The position numbers were made by a program, and so were the translations under genes. DNA of 64,000 nucleotides from Actinophytocola sp963840275 (lineage in GTDB: Bacteria; Actinomycetota; Actinomycetes; Mycobacteriales; Pseudonocardiaceae). The notes under the pieces are model-generated. The model had not been told where the DNA came from. It was given only the letters and a program-made list of their open reading frames with translations, and made no database searches. Positions 1 to 15,148 of this stretch are shown here, piece after piece (the first letter of the stretch is position 1; each line of letters opens with the position of its first letter). The stretch spans positions 248,001 through 312,000 of the forward strand of contig CAWIYK010000003.1 of assembly GCA_963840275.1 (NCBI GenBank), written 5' to 3'.

Positions 1-407
1 CTGCTGCGCGAAGCCCGACAGTCCACAGTAGACGGACAGCGGCACTCGCGGGTGCCGGTGGAGCAGATCATGACCGACCTCGGGGTGGGTCGCAGCGCGG
101 GTCGGCTGGCGTTGTTCCAGCACCTGTTGGCGTTCCAGAACCTGCCGCCCTGGCAGATGTCCACAATGGACCAAAAGGTCCAGGTTGTCCAGCTGCCCAC
201 CCGGCACACCCACTACGACCTCAAGCTCGAGGTGTTCCCCGAGGCCGACTTCGCCGCCCGCGTCGTGTACGCGGCCGAGCTGTTCGACCCGGCCCGCATG
301 GCCGCCATGACGAGCCAGCTCGCCGGTCTCGCCGACCAGGCGCTCGCCGACCCGGACCAGTACGTCGAGGACTACCTGCTCACCTCCCAGTTGGACGAGG
401 ATGTCTG

Positions 408-408
<1 letters not shown>
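1..408 (+). CDS. Nonribosomal peptide synthetase, C-terminal end of a condensation domain (5' truncated)
   Basis: The reading frame is open from the first base of the window, so the gene begins outside it. The visible 135 residues look like the end of a condensation domain: a SRVPVEQIM stretch matches the usual conserved 'hxxVPFexiv' element, and the tail falls off after a helix typical of the C-domain terminus, with no carrier domain after it. The protein therefore ends in a C domain and would hand over in trans to the A domain that opens the next protein. Its TGA stop shares one base with the next ATG (TGATG), so the two are translationally coupled. Which upstream domains it has cannot be seen. 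Confidence 0.75.
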
Positions 409-6211
<5,803 letters not shown>

Positions 6212-6215
<4 letters not shown>

Positions 6216-7504
6216 CCGTGGACACCGCCTACCGCGCGTACACGATCCGCGACCTGGACCGGTTGCTCGACCGCGGCGGCTTCGACGCCGACACCAAGCT
6301 GATGACCCGCGCGGTCGCCACGGTGCTTCCCTTTCGCACCAACGCCTACGTCACCGACGAGCTGATCGACTGGAAGCGCGCCCCGGACGACCCGCTGTTC
6401 CGCCTCGTGTTCCCGCAGCCGGACATGCTCGCACCGGCCGAGCTCGCGGCGATGACCTCGCTGCTGCGCGAGGGTGCCGAGCGGAAGCGGACCGAGGCCG
6501 CCGCGCGGGACATCCGCCGGGCCATGAACCCGCACCCGGCGGGCCAGACCGACCTGAACGTGCCGACACTCGACGGCCGACCGCTGGCCGGGGTCCAGCA
6601 CAAGTACCGGGAGACGCTGCTCTTCTTCCCGCGCCGCGGCCAGACCTGCCACGCCTACTGCACGTACTGCTTCCGCTGGGCGCAGTTCGTCGGCGATTCG
6701 GACCTCAAGATCGCCACCGACGACGTGGCCGAGGTGACCGAGTACCTGCGCCGGCACACCGAGATCACCGACGTGCTGATCACCGGCGGCGACCCGCTGA
6801 TCATGTCCACCGACAACCTGCGGCACTACGTCGAGCCGCTGCTCGCGCCGGAGCTCGCGCACGTCCGGACCATCCGGCTCGGCACGAAGGCGTTGGCGTA
6901 CTGGCCATACCGGGTCACCAGGGGACCCGACGCGGACGACCTGTGCCGGCTGTTCGAGCGGGTCGTCGCCGCCGGGAAGCACCTTGCCGTGATGGGCCAC
7001 TTCACGCACCCGAGCGAGCTGCACGCGCCAGAGGCGCAGGCCGCGGTGCGCAGGGTCGTCGGCACCGGCGCGGTGGTGCGCACGCAGGCCCCGCTGGTGC
7101 GCGGCATCAACGACGACGCCGCCACCTGGGCCGAGCTGTGGCGGGCGGCCGTCGCGCTCGGCGCGGTGCCGTACTACATGTTCGTCGAACGCGACACCGG
7201 GCCGCGGCGGTACTTCGAGGTGCCGCTGCACCGCGCCTGGCAGGTCTTCCGCGACGCCAGCCAGCAGGTCAGCGGTCTCGCGCGGACCGCGCGTGGGCCG
7301 TCGATGTCGGCCGTGCTCGGCAAGGTCGCGATCGACGGTGTGGCGACCGTCGCCGGCCAGGACGTGTTCTGCCTGCGCTACCTCCAGGCCCGCGAACCGT
7401 CGTGGGTCGGCAGACCCTTCTTCGCCAAGCACGACCCGACGGCCGCGTGGATGTCCGACCTCGTCCCCGCACTCGGCAGCGAGCCCGCCTACTTCGACAA
7501 CTGA
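6212..7504 (+). CDS. KamA-family radical SAM protein (lysine 2,3-aminomutase-like)
   Basis: 430 residues, the usual size of the KamA family. Cys146, Cys150 and Cys153 form the CxxxCxxC cluster motif (CHAYCTYC) that binds the 4Fe-4S cluster and SAM, and an ITGGDPL motif follows. Family members use PLP plus a 5'-deoxyadenosyl radical to move an amino group from C2 to C3 of an amino acid (lysine, glutamate or arginine). In my alignment the two aspartates that hold the epsilon-amine in true lysine 2,3-aminomutase (the CDLS and VVDAPGG regions) are not kept, so the substrate is probably not free lysine. The gene overlaps the NRPS by ATGA and sits 11 bp before the small peptide gene. It could supply a beta-amino acid to the NRPS or act on the peptide. 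Confidence 0.82.
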
Positions 7505-7515
7505 AGGAGAACGTC

Positions 7516-7695
7516 ATGGCCAACGAGGAGAACCCGCTCGTCGACGCGGTCGCGGCGCGGCTCGCCGAGATACAGGGCGTGACCGCACCGACAGCACCGA
7601 CCGCACGGGACCTCGACGAGGAGACCGACGCCGACCTGGACGACGAGGTGGCCGGGATCGTCTCGACGGTCACGGTGATCGCCAGCTGGGAGTGA
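7516..7695 (+). CDS. 59-residue acidic peptide, possible precursor or scaffold peptide
   Basis: A small gene with an excellent ribosome binding site (AAGGAGA, 5 bp before ATG) directly after the radical SAM gene. The product starts MANEENPLVDAVAARL, has a threonine/proline/alanine linker, then a strongly acidic stretch (DLDEETDADLDDE) and a short hydrophobic, hydroxyl-rich tail VSTVTVIASWE. This leader-plus-core layout resembles a RiPP precursor, and the tail ends in I-x-S-x-x, loosely like the FxSxx-COOH peptides that accompany radical SAM and CHAT proteins in actinobacteria. There is no cysteine and no carrier-protein DSL motif. It is not similar to an MbtH protein. Its role is unknown. It could be a modified peptide, a leader, or a small partner of the next protein. 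Confidence 0.65.
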   Translation: MANEENPLVDAVAARLAEIQGVTAPTAPTARDLDEETDADLDDEVAGIVSTVTVIASWE

Positions 7696-7700
7696 CCGGC

Positions 7701-9692
7701 ATGCCCGCCACCACCTGGGTGCCCGACGCCGCGACGCTGGTCGCGGCGCTGGCCGACCCCGACGCGCCGGTGCCGGTCCTGACGCCGGGCCTGCCGTCCC
7801 GGCGGCGGCACTGGGCCGAGGTGCTCGACTGGTACCGGCCGGCGGCCGCGCGCCCGGCCGCACGCCCTGTCGACGACGGGCTCGTCGTGTGCGTCACCGA
7901 GGAGTTCGCGCCCGTCGCCGAGGCGTTCGCCGCACGCACCGGCCGCGCGTACCTGCCCGGCTGGCGGACACCGGGCTGGGCAGGTACGCGCGCGTGCTCG
8001 GACGCCGCGGCCGTGACCGTCGTGGGGCGGTGCGCCGCGTTCCCGGTGGCCGCCCTGCACGACCTCGCCGAGACCATCGCGGCACCGTGGGCGCTGCTGC
8101 CCGCCCTCGACCTGGCGGGACTGAGCTTCGTCGTCGCCAAGACGATGCTGGCGCCGCCCGCCGACGTGCCGGACCGGGTGGTCGCCGACGTCATCGGCGG
8201 CGCGGTGTCACCGGAGGACGTCACCGATCTGCTGACCGGCGGAGCCCGTGCGCTCGCGCTGTGCGCGCACGGCGAGAACGGGCACGCGAACCTCGGCTCG
8301 CACGTGCTGTGCGGGCTGCCGCGCGAGGTCGAGCAGCGCCTCGACGGCGACCCGGTGACCGCGGGCTGCCGCGACCGTGCCGACGGCACGCGGTGCAAGC
8401 GCAGCAGGGGACGGCCGGTCCTGCGGACCAGGGACGTCCGCGCCGCGGACCTGTTGTTGTTCTCCTGCACCACGTTCAGCGTCGCGGGGGACCTGTTCCC
8501 CTCGGACATCAGCCTGGTGACCGCGGCGCTCGAGGGCTACGCGCGCTCGGTGCTGTCGTGCGACCGGGCGCTGCCCTACCGGCCCGCCTCGGTCGCGGCG
8601 CTGGCCCACCTCGTCGGCACCGTCGGCATGAGCGGGGTCCGGGAGATCGAGAACGACTTCCAGCTGCCGCTGCTTGGGTCGCGCCCGTACTACCTGGCCG
8701 GCACCGCCGGCGTGCCGGACCTCTCGGCCGCGCCGTGCGTGCTCGGCGAGCCCCTGGACACCAGGGACAGCGTCACGCTGGCGGAGCGGCGCGACGACGC
8801 GGCAGTGCTGTTCGCCGAGCCGACCGGCCAGACCTTGTTCCGCGGCAACCGGTTTCTCCGGGTCGTCGCCACCGGGGAGCCCGCAGAGAAGACCACCGTC
8901 GTCGACGCCACCGACCGGCTGCGCGAGCACGAGCGGTGGCAGCACGACCTCGCCGCCCGGTTGGACCGGACCGCGCGGCTGCACCGCGCGGTCCGCGACC
9001 TCGCCGTGCCCGACGGCGACGCACTCGCCGCGCTCACCGCGATGGTCCGCACCCACGACGACCTCGGCAGGCTGCTCCAGGGCTCGGTGCGGGTGGTCGA
9101 ACAGGCCCGGCGGACCGGGGTGTGGCGCGACGACGTCGAGCGGCTGCCGGGCATCGCCACCCGGTACGGGGCCCGCTGGGCGCGGTCCTGCGCGACCCTG
9201 TTCGACTCTCATCTGTTGCAGCACCACGCATTGGAGCAGGTGCTCTGCGACGGCCTGCGCGAGGTGTCGACCGAACGCGACGGCCACTGCGACCACTGCG
9301 GCTCGCCCCGGTACGTCACCGGGTACGCGGTGCCGGGCGGCGCCGCGGCCGAGGTGTTCCTGGTGCAGTGCCCGCACTGCGGGCCGCGCGAGCTGCGCGA
9401 GACCGGCGGCCCGCGCCTCACCGTGACCCTGCCGACGACCGTGCGCGCCGGGACGGCGCTGCCGGTCGGCCTCATCGCGTCGACGCGGGGGCCGATCGTC
9501 CTGCAGGCCAAGGACAACGGCGGCGACACCGTGTACGCCGCCGTGCGGGCGCCCGAGCCGCCGGAGTCGCCCCGTGCCGTCGAGCTGACGGTGCCGGCCG
9601 GGGTGCCCGCCGACATGCACACCGTCCGGGTGCTGCTCGCCACCGACCTCCGACTGACCTACCAGCGGTTGCGCCTGCCCTGCACGGGCTGA
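7701..9692 (+). CDS. Large protein with caspase/CHAT-like motifs and C-terminal zinc ribbon, function unknown
   Basis: 663 residues starting at ATG 7701, 5 bp after the peptide gene (GTG 7692 is an alternative start). Residues about 180-280 read like a clan CD (CHAT/caspase) peptidase core: a hydrophobic strand followed by His190-Gly, then a second strand LLLFSC with Cys256, followed by a helix and a GYARSVLS strand, which matches the usual order of catalytic His and Cys. Residues 530-560 form a four-cysteine zinc ribbon (Cys530, Cys533, Cys557, Cys560; CDHCG and CPHCG). The last 90 residues look beta-rich. I do not recognise the whole family. Its position right after the small peptide suggests it binds or cleaves that peptide. 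The peptidase reading is inference from motif order, not a database match. Confidence 0.55.
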   Translation: MPATTWVPDAATLVAALADPDAPVPVLTPGLPSRRRHWAEVLDWYRPAAARPAARPVDDGLVVCVTEEFAPVAEAFAARTGRAYLPGWRTPGWAGTRACSDAAAVTVVGRCAAFPVAALHDLAETIAAPWALLPALDLAGLSFVVAKTMLAPPADVPDRVVADVIGGAVSPEDVTDLLTGGARALALCAHGENGHANLGSHVLCGLPREVEQRLDGDPVTAGCRDRADGTRCKRSRGRPVLRTRDVRAADLLLFSCTTFSVAGDLFPSDISLVTAALEGYARSVLSCDRALPYRPASVAALAHLVGTVGMSGVREIENDFQLPLLGSRPYYLAGTAGVPDLSAAPCVLGEPLDTRDSVTLAERRDDAAVLFAEPTGQTLFRGNRFLRVVATGEPAEKTTVVDATDRLREHERWQHDLAARLDRTARLHRAVRDLAVPDGDALAALTAMVRTHDDLGRLLQGSVRVVEQARRTGVWRDDVERLPGIATRYGARWARSCATLFDSHLLQHHALEQVLCDGLREVSTERDGHCDHCGSPRYVTGYAVPGGAAAEVFLVQCPHCGPRELRETGGPRLTVTLPTTVRAGTALPVGLIASTRGPIVLQAKDNGGDTVYAAVRAPEPPESPRAVELTVPAGVPADMHTVRVLLATDLRLTYQRLRLPCTG

Positions 9693-9720
9693 CCACCGCA
9701 CCGACCACAAAGGAGCCGCA

Positions 9721-10779
9721 ATGCGTTACGGCGTCATGTTCTTCGCCGCCTCGGCCGGGGCGAGCGCCGAGGCGACCTACCGCACGATGCTGACGGTCGC
9801 GCGCCTCGCCGACGAGGGCGACCTCGCCGCGGTCTGGACACCGGAACGTCACTTCGACGAGTTCGGCGGCGTGTTCCCGAACCCGGCGATGACGAGTGCC
9901 GCCATGGCCACCGTCACCGAACGGGTCCAGCTGCGTGCCGGCAGCCTGATCTCGCCGCTGCACCAGACCGTCCGGGTGGCCGAGGACTGGTCGGTGGTCG
10001 ACAACCTCTCCGGCGGCCGTGCCGCGGTGTCCTTCGGCGCGGGGTGGAACGTCAACGACTTCGTGCTCGCGCCGCAGAGCTACGCGACACGCAAGGAGGT
10101 CATGCTCGACCAGCTCGACACCGTGCGGCGGCTGTGGCGCGGCGAGAGCGTCGAGCTGCCCAACGGCGCGGGCCAGCCGACCGAGGTGCGGCTGTTCCCC
10201 GCACCGGTCCAGCCGGAGCTGCCGGTGTGGCTGACCTCCTCCGGCAACCCGCAGACGTTCGTGGACGCCGGCGCGGCCGGCGCGAACCTGCTGACCCACC
10301 TGATCGGCCAGGACCTCGACCAGCTGCGCGAGAAGATCGCGCTGTACCGCAAGGCGCGGGCCGACAACGGCCACACGCCGGAGGACGGCGTCGTCTCGCT
10401 GATGCTGCACACCCACCTGGACGACGACGCGGACGCCGCGATCGCGCGCACCAGGACGCCGTTCCGCGAGTACCTCCGGTCGGCGGTCGGCCTCGAGCGC
10501 AAGGCGGCCGGGGGCGGCGGCACGATCAGCGGCGGCCACCAGCTGCCCGACGAGGAGATCCCGGCCGACCTCGTGGAGGAGCTGCTGGACGTCACCTACG
10601 AGCGGTACCTGCACGAGGGTTCCCTGATCGGGTCGCCGCGGACGTGCGCCACGCTGGTGGCCCGGCTGGCCGAGGCGGGGGTCGACGAGGTCGCCTGCCT
10701 CGTCGACTTCGGCGTGGCCGCCGACGACGTCGTCGCCGGCATGCCGGCGCTGGTCGAGCTGGCCGCCGCCACCCGCTGA
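9721..10779 (+). CDS. Luciferase-like flavin monooxygenase (MupA/Atu5239-like)
   Basis: 352 residues with the bacterial luciferase fold signature: MRYGVMFFA start, VWTPERHFDEFGG, the SLISPLHQTVRVAEDWSVVDNLSGGR block and AVSFGAGWN. Enzymes of this group use reduced FMN (or F420) and oxygen to oxidise carrier-bound or free biosynthetic intermediates and occur as tailoring enzymes in NRPS/PKS loci. The gene has a clear AAAGGAG site 6 bp before ATG and lies 28 bp after the previous gene in the same operon. Its substrate is presumably the NRPS-bound chain, which is inference. Confidence 0.8.
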   Translation: MRYGVMFFAASAGASAEATYRTMLTVARLADEGDLAAVWTPERHFDEFGGVFPNPAMTSAAMATVTERVQLRAGSLISPLHQTVRVAEDWSVVDNLSGGRAAVSFGAGWNVNDFVLAPQSYATRKEVMLDQLDTVRRLWRGESVELPNGAGQPTEVRLFPAPVQPELPVWLTSSGNPQTFVDAGAAGANLLTHLIGQDLDQLREKIALYRKARADNGHTPEDGVVSLMLHTHLDDDADAAIARTRTPFREYLRSAVGLERKAAGGGGTISGGHQLPDEEIPADLVEELLDVTYERYLHEGSLIGSPRTCATLVARLAEAGVDEVACLVDFGVAADDVVAGMPALVELAAATR

Positions 10780-10795
10780 GGAGGAAGGCCCGACC

Positions 10796-12115
10796 ATGTC
10801 CGATCCGCGTCCCCCCGGCCGGCTGCGAGGTCTCGCCGCCGGGCTCATGCTCGACCGCCGCCCCGCCCGGCTCCTGCTGGTGACCGGCGCGGTCGACTCG
10901 TGGGGCACCGGGCTCTACACCGCGATCTCGATCCTCTACTTCACCACGGTCCTCGACTTCTCCGTCGCCTCCGTCGGCGCCGCGATGTCCGTGGCGAGCC
11001 TGCTGGCGTTCGTCACGAGCCCGCAGCTCGGCCGCCTCGCCGACCGCTTCGGGCCACGGCGGACCCTGATGGTGATGTACCTGCTGCGCGGCGTCGGGTA
11101 CAGCCTCTACGCGCTGACCGACCAGTACTGGTCGTACTTCGTGCTGACCTGTCTGCTGATCCCGTTCGACCGCACCAGCGGACCGGTCGTGCAGGCGTTG
11201 GTGGACCGGTTCTTCGGCGGCGCCGAGCGGGCGACCGTGCTCGGTGGCGTGTTCGTGGTCCGCAACGGCGCGATCGTGCTGGGTTCGCTGTGCGCCACCG
11301 TGCCGGTGATCCTCGACCAGGAGTGGTTGTTCCAGGTCGGCATCCTCGGCAACGGCGTGACGTTCGTGCTCGCCGCGCTGGTGGTCAACGCGCTGCGCCA
11401 CGGGCCGGAGGTCCGGGCGCCGCGGCGCGACCGGGACGCGCCGACACCCGTGCGGGCCCCGGTCCGCGACCCGAGGTTCGTGCTCGTCACGGCCGTCAAC
11501 GGCGTCCTGCTCACCAGCAACACGCTGCTCGCGGTGGTGCTGCCGCTGTGGGTCGTCGAGCACACGGCGGCGCCGAGCTGGGTGCTGACCGCGATCCTCA
11601 CGCTGAACGCGGCGATGGCCATGGGGCTGCAGATCCCGCTGAACCGGATGTTCCCCGACGCGCGGTCCGCCGGGCGGGCCTGCGCGCTCGCCGGCGCCGC
11701 CGTCGGGATCTCGTGCGTGTTCTACGCGGCGGGTGGCACCGCCTCGACCGCGTTGGCCGCGACCGGGCTGTTGGTGGTCGGCATGCTCGTCCACACCCTC
11801 GGCGAGGGCCTGACGATCGCGAGCACGCCGCTGAGCTTCGCGCTGTCGCCGAGGGAGGGACGCGGGCACTATCTCGCGTTCTTCAACCTGGGCCGGGTCG
11901 GCCAGGACATGGTCGGCCCGGTGCTGCTCGGCGTCACGCTGCTCGGCTCGGACGGACCGGCGTGGTGGATCCTCGGTGCGGTCGTCGCGGCCGCCGGGTT
12001 GCTGCCCGTCCTTCTGCTGCGCGACCTCGACAACCTCGACCACCTCGACGACGTCGAGGTGGCGAAGACGCCGGAGCCCGCTGTCGAGGCGGTGAGTCGC
12101 GCCGATGTCGACTGA
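10796..12115 (+). CDS. MFS transporter
   Basis: 439 residues with about 12 hydrophobic segments and the loop-2 motif GRLADRFGPRRT, typical of major facilitator drug:proton antiporters. It lies in the NRPS operon (GAGGAAGG site before ATG) and probably exports the locus 1 product and gives self-resistance. The last 11 bp overlap the next gene. Confidence 0.85.
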   Translation: MSDPRPPGRLRGLAAGLMLDRRPARLLLVTGAVDSWGTGLYTAISILYFTTVLDFSVASVGAAMSVASLLAFVTSPQLGRLADRFGPRRTLMVMYLLRGVGYSLYALTDQYWSYFVLTCLLIPFDRTSGPVVQALVDRFFGGAERATVLGGVFVVRNGAIVLGSLCATVPVILDQEWLFQVGILGNGVTFVLAALVVNALRHGPEVRAPRRDRDAPTPVRAPVRDPRFVLVTAVNGVLLTSNTLLAVVLPLWVVEHTAAPSWVLTAILTLNAAMAMGLQIPLNRMFPDARSAGRACALAGAAVGISCVFYAAGGTASTALAATGLLVVGMLVHTLGEGLTIASTPLSFALSPREGRGHYLAFFNLGRVGQDMVGPVLLGVTLLGSDGPAWWILGAVVAAAGLLPVLLLRDLDNLDHLDDVEVAKTPEPAVEAVSRADVD

Positions 12116-13100
12116 ACTGCGGATCGACGACGTCGAGAAGGCCGCCGCCCGCATCGCCGGGCAGGTGGTGCGCACGCCGGTGCTGCGGCTGCCCGAGCTG
12201 GACGCGGCGACCGGCGCGCGGGTGGCGCTCAAGGCCGAGAACCACCAGCGCACCGGCGCGTTCAAGATCCGCGGCGCGCTCAACAAGCTGCTCGTGCTCG
12301 GTCCGGGAGTCCTGCGCGGCGTGGTCGCCGGGTCGTCCGGCAACCACGGCCGGGCGGTCGCCGTGCTCGCCGAGGAGCTCGGCCTGCCCGCCGTGCTGGT
12401 GCTCCCGAACGACGCGCCCGCGATCAAGGTGGCGGCCGTGCGGGCGCACGGCGCGCGGGTGGTGCGCTACGACCCGCACACCGGGGACCGCGACGAGATC
12501 GTGGCGGACCTCGCGCGGCGCGAGGGGCTCGCGGTGCTGCCCTCGTCCGACGACCCGGAGGTGGCGGCCGGCCACGGCACCGTCGCACTCGAGTTGTTCG
12601 AGCAGTCGGGGGACCTGGACCTGTTGGTGGTGCCGGTCGGCGGCGGCGGGCTGGCCGCGGGCTGCGCGACGGTCGCCAAGGCCTTGTGTCCCTGGCTCGA
12701 GGTGGTCGGGGTGGAGCCGGCCGGAGGCGACGACACCGCGCGCTCGCTCGCGGAAGGCAGGCGGGTCACGGTGTCCACACCGGACACGCTGGCGGACGGG
12801 TTGCGGCACCGCGCGCCCGGCCGGTTCACCTTCGAGGTCAACCGACGGCTGCTGGACCGGGTCGTCTCCGTCGACGACGGCGCGATCGCCGCCGCGATGG
12901 GTTTCCTGTGGACGCACGGCCGCCAGAGGGTCGAACCGAGTGGGGCGTGCGCCACCGCGGCGGTGCTCGGCGGCCGCCTGGACACCGCCGGCCGACGGGT
13001 GGGCGTCGTGTTGTCCGGCGGCAACGTGGCGCCGGAGCAGTTCAGACAGATCGTGACCGTCGACCGGAAAGGTGTTGGCAGTGCTGCCCTACGTCGTTGA
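12105..13100 (+). CDS. PLP-dependent threonine dehydratase/serine racemase-like enzyme
   Basis: 331 residues of fold-type II PLP enzyme. The PLP lysine sits in GAFKIRGA, the substrate-binding loop is GSSGNHG and the phosphate-binding glycine loop is VGGGGLAAG. There is no C-terminal ACT domain, so it is the short, non-allosteric form related to serine racemase and 3-hydroxyaspartate ammonia-lyase. Members dehydrate or racemise beta-hydroxy amino acids. Next to a SyrP-like hydroxylase, a plausible role is turnover or supply of a beta-hydroxylated or 2,3-dehydro amino acid for the NRPS. It overlaps the MFS gene by 11 bp and the following gene by about 20 bp. Confidence 0.8.
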   Translation: MSTELRIDDVEKAAARIAGQVVRTPVLRLPELDAATGARVALKAENHQRTGAFKIRGALNKLLVLGPGVLRGVVAGSSGNHGRAVAVLAEELGLPAVLVLPNDAPAIKVAAVRAHGARVVRYDPHTGDRDEIVADLARREGLAVLPSSDDPEVAAGHGTVALELFEQSGDLDLLVVPVGGGGLAAGCATVAKALCPWLEVVGVEPAGGDDTARSLAEGRRVTVSTPDTLADGLRHRAPGRFTFEVNRRLLDRVVSVDDGAIAAAMGFLWTHGRQRVEPSGACATAAVLGGRLDTAGRRVGVVLSGGNVAPEQFRQIVTVDRKGVGSAALRR

Positions 13101-14007
13101 GGACGCCGAGCGCGAGCTTCCCGAACTGTTGTCCACCGACCGTGCGCGGTTACGCGACCTGATCGCGACGCACGGCGCCATCCTCTTGCGCGGCTTCGAC
13201 ATCGGCGGGGTCGACGGCCTGGAGACCGTGGTGAACACGCTGTCCGGCAAGACACTCCGCTACACCGAGCGGTCTTCGCCGCGCTCGGAGATCAAGGGCA
13301 ACGTGTACACCTCGACCGACCATCCGGCCGAGGAGGAGATCTTCCTGCACAACGAGAGCTCCTACCAGGTGGCGTGGCCGATGGCCCTGTACTTCTACTG
13401 CGTCGAGCCGCCGCACTCCGACGGCGCGACACCGCTCGCCGACAGCCGGGTGCTGTACGAGTCGATCGACCCGGCCGTGCGCGAGGAGTTCGCGCGTCGC
13501 AAGTGGATGCTCGTGCGCAACTACCACGAGCGCTTCGGGGTGAACTGGCGCCAGGCGTTCGGCACCGAGTCGCGTGCGGAGGTCGAGGAGTACTGCGCGG
13601 GCCACGGGCTCGACCTCGCGTGGCAGGGCAGGGACGGGCTGCGCACCACGGCGGTCCGCGAGGCGGTCCACACCCACCCGGTGACCGGCGAGACCGTGTG
13701 GTTCAACCACATCACGTTCTTCCACAACACCACGCTGCCCGAGGACGTCCGGGAGGGCATGCTGGCGTTGTTCGGCGAGGAGCGGCTGCCGACGAACACC
13801 TACTACGGCGACGGCGCCCGCATTCCCGACGACGTCATGTCCCATCTGCGCGAGTGCTACGCGAAGGCGCGCGTCCGCTTCGACTGGCAGCGCGACGACG
13901 TGCTCGTGGTGGACAACATGTTGGCGAGTCACGGCCGGGAACCCTTCACCGGCCCGCGCCGCATCGCGGTGGCGATGGCAGAAGTGCACGGCGATGGAGC
14001 CAGCTGA
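13081..14007 (+). CDS. SyrP-like Fe(II)/2-oxoglutarate oxygenase (TauD family)
   Basis: 308 residues from GTG 13081. I prefer this start because a GGAAAGG site lies about 8 bp ahead of it, while GTG 13072 has no room for one. The iron ligands are visible as FLHNES (an HxE variant, as in clavaminate synthase and SyrP rather than HxD) and the distal His in LASHGREPFTGPRR, whose following Arg binds 2-oxoglutarate. HTHPVTGE in the middle is also SyrP-like. SyrP-type enzymes beta-hydroxylate amino acids, usually aspartate, tethered to an NRPS carrier domain. That role fits this operon. Its 3' end overlaps the next gene by 14 bp. Confidence 0.82.
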   Translation: MLPYVVEDAERELPELLSTDRARLRDLIATHGAILLRGFDIGGVDGLETVVNTLSGKTLRYTERSSPRSEIKGNVYTSTDHPAEEEIFLHNESSYQVAWPMALYFYCVEPPHSDGATPLADSRVLYESIDPAVREEFARRKWMLVRNYHERFGVNWRQAFGTESRAEVEEYCAGHGLDLAWQGRDGLRTTAVREAVHTHPVTGETVWFNHITFFHNTTLPEDVREGMLALFGEERLPTNTYYGDGARIPDDVMSHLRECYAKARVRFDWQRDDVLVVDNMLASHGREPFTGPRRIAVAMAEVHGDGAS

Positions 14008-15148
14008 CGGGTTCCCGTTCGGCTCCGACCCGCGCGCGAGCCACGGCCCGTACCTCGTCGACGCGAGCGGTGGACCGGAGTACCTGAACCTCGACACGTG
14101 TCCCGGCTCGGCGGTGCTCGGCGTGAACCCGCCCGAGCTCGCCGACGACGCCGGGTTCCTGGCGCTGCTGGCCGAGGTCCGCCACGAGCCGGCCGGGACC
14201 GAGCTCGATCGCCGGCAGCGCACGGAGTTCGCCGACACCTTCGCCAGGGTGCTCGCCGACCCGAAGCTGCCACACCGGATGTTCGTCGACGACGGTGCCC
14301 GCGCGATGGCGAGAGCGGTCGAGTGCGCGGGCGCGTGGAAGCGCCGGCACAACGCCGCGCACGGGCGACGCGCGCGGGGCGACCGGGTGCTCGCCCTGCG
14401 GCCGACCGGTGTCGACCTCGAGCGGGTGTCCGCGTCAGCGGCCCGGTTTCCCGGCCCGGTACTGGAACAGGCCCGGCGGGCGTTCGAGACGCACCGCGAC
14501 GACATCGCGTGCCTCGTCGTCGCGCCCGTCCCCGACGAGGGCGGCGGCCACCTGAGCGCGCGTGTTCTCCAGGCGGCGCAACGGCTGTGCCACGACAACG
14601 ACGCTCTTCTCGTACTGGACGAGGTGCGGACCGGCGTCGGACTGACCGGCACTCCGTGGGCCTACCAACAGTTCGGTCTCGCTCCGGACGTGGTGGCCTT
14701 CGGCGACCGGCTCCGGGTCGGCGGTGTCATGGCGGCTCGCCGGGTGGAGCCGGCAGACGACGTGGTCGGCGGGCGGCTGGTCGACCTGGTCCATGCCCGA
14801 CGTGTGCTGGAGGTCGTCGAGGCGCGGAGCCTGTGCGGCCGGGCCGCCCGGCTCGGCCGGGTGTTGCTGGCGATGCTCGGGCGCCTGGCGGGCCGGTTTC
14901 CCGACCATGTCACCGATGTCCGGGGTCGTGGTCTGATGTGTGCGTTCGACCTGTGTTCCGCGATGGTCCGGGACGAGGTGGTCGCTCGCCTGCGGGCCGA
15001 CGAGCGGGTGCTCGCGCGGCCCGGCGGGCAACGTTCGATCCAGTTGCGTGCGCCGTTGACCGTCAACCTGGAGGAGTTGGAGGCCGGCGTGTGTGCCATG
15101 CATCGGGTGTTGGCCGGCCTGGTCGGGCAGCGGGCCAGGGCCGCGTGA
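13994..15148 (+). CDS. Degenerate L-lysine 6-aminotransferase homologue lacking the PLP lysine
   Basis: 384 residues, clearly related to lysine epsilon-aminotransferase (Lat): HGPYLVD near the start, LPHRMFVDDGA, LVLDEVRTGVGLTGTPWAYQ and VRGRGLMCAFDL are all Lat-type blocks. Two features argue against transaminase activity. The catalytic lysine motif FGKK reads FGDR, with Asp238 where the PLP-binding lysine should be. The segment after the KRRHN stretch, which normally contains the HGR motif and substrate loop, is shortened, so the protein is about 60 residues shorter than usual Lat. It retains the GVMA context and a full-length reading frame with good codon use, so it is maintained. It may be a pseudoenzyme, a structural partner, or do other chemistry. 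Confidence 0.78.
   Translation: MEPADGFPFGSDPRASHGPYLVDASGGPEYLNLDTCPGSAVLGVNPPELADDAGFLALLAEVRHEPAGTELDRRQRTEFADTFARVLADPKLPHRMFVDDGARAMARAVECAGAWKRRHNAAHGRRARGDRVLALRPTGVDLERVSASAARFPGPVLEQARRAFETHRDDIACLVVAPVPDEGGGHLSARVLQAAQRLCHDNDALLVLDEVRTGVGLTGTPWAYQQFGLAPDVVAFGDRLRVGGVMAARRVEPADDVVGGRLVDLVHARRVLEVVEARSLCGRAARLGRVLLAMLGRLAGRFPDHVTDVRGRGLMCAFDLCSAMVRDEVVARLRADERVLARPGGQRSIQLRAPLTVNLEELEAGVCAMHRVLAGLVGQRARAA

Noticed and set aside
7516..7695. MbtH-like or carrier protein for the NRPS
   Set aside because: No conserved Trp pattern of MbtH proteins and no DSL/HSL phosphopantetheine site; composition is leader-like and acidic.
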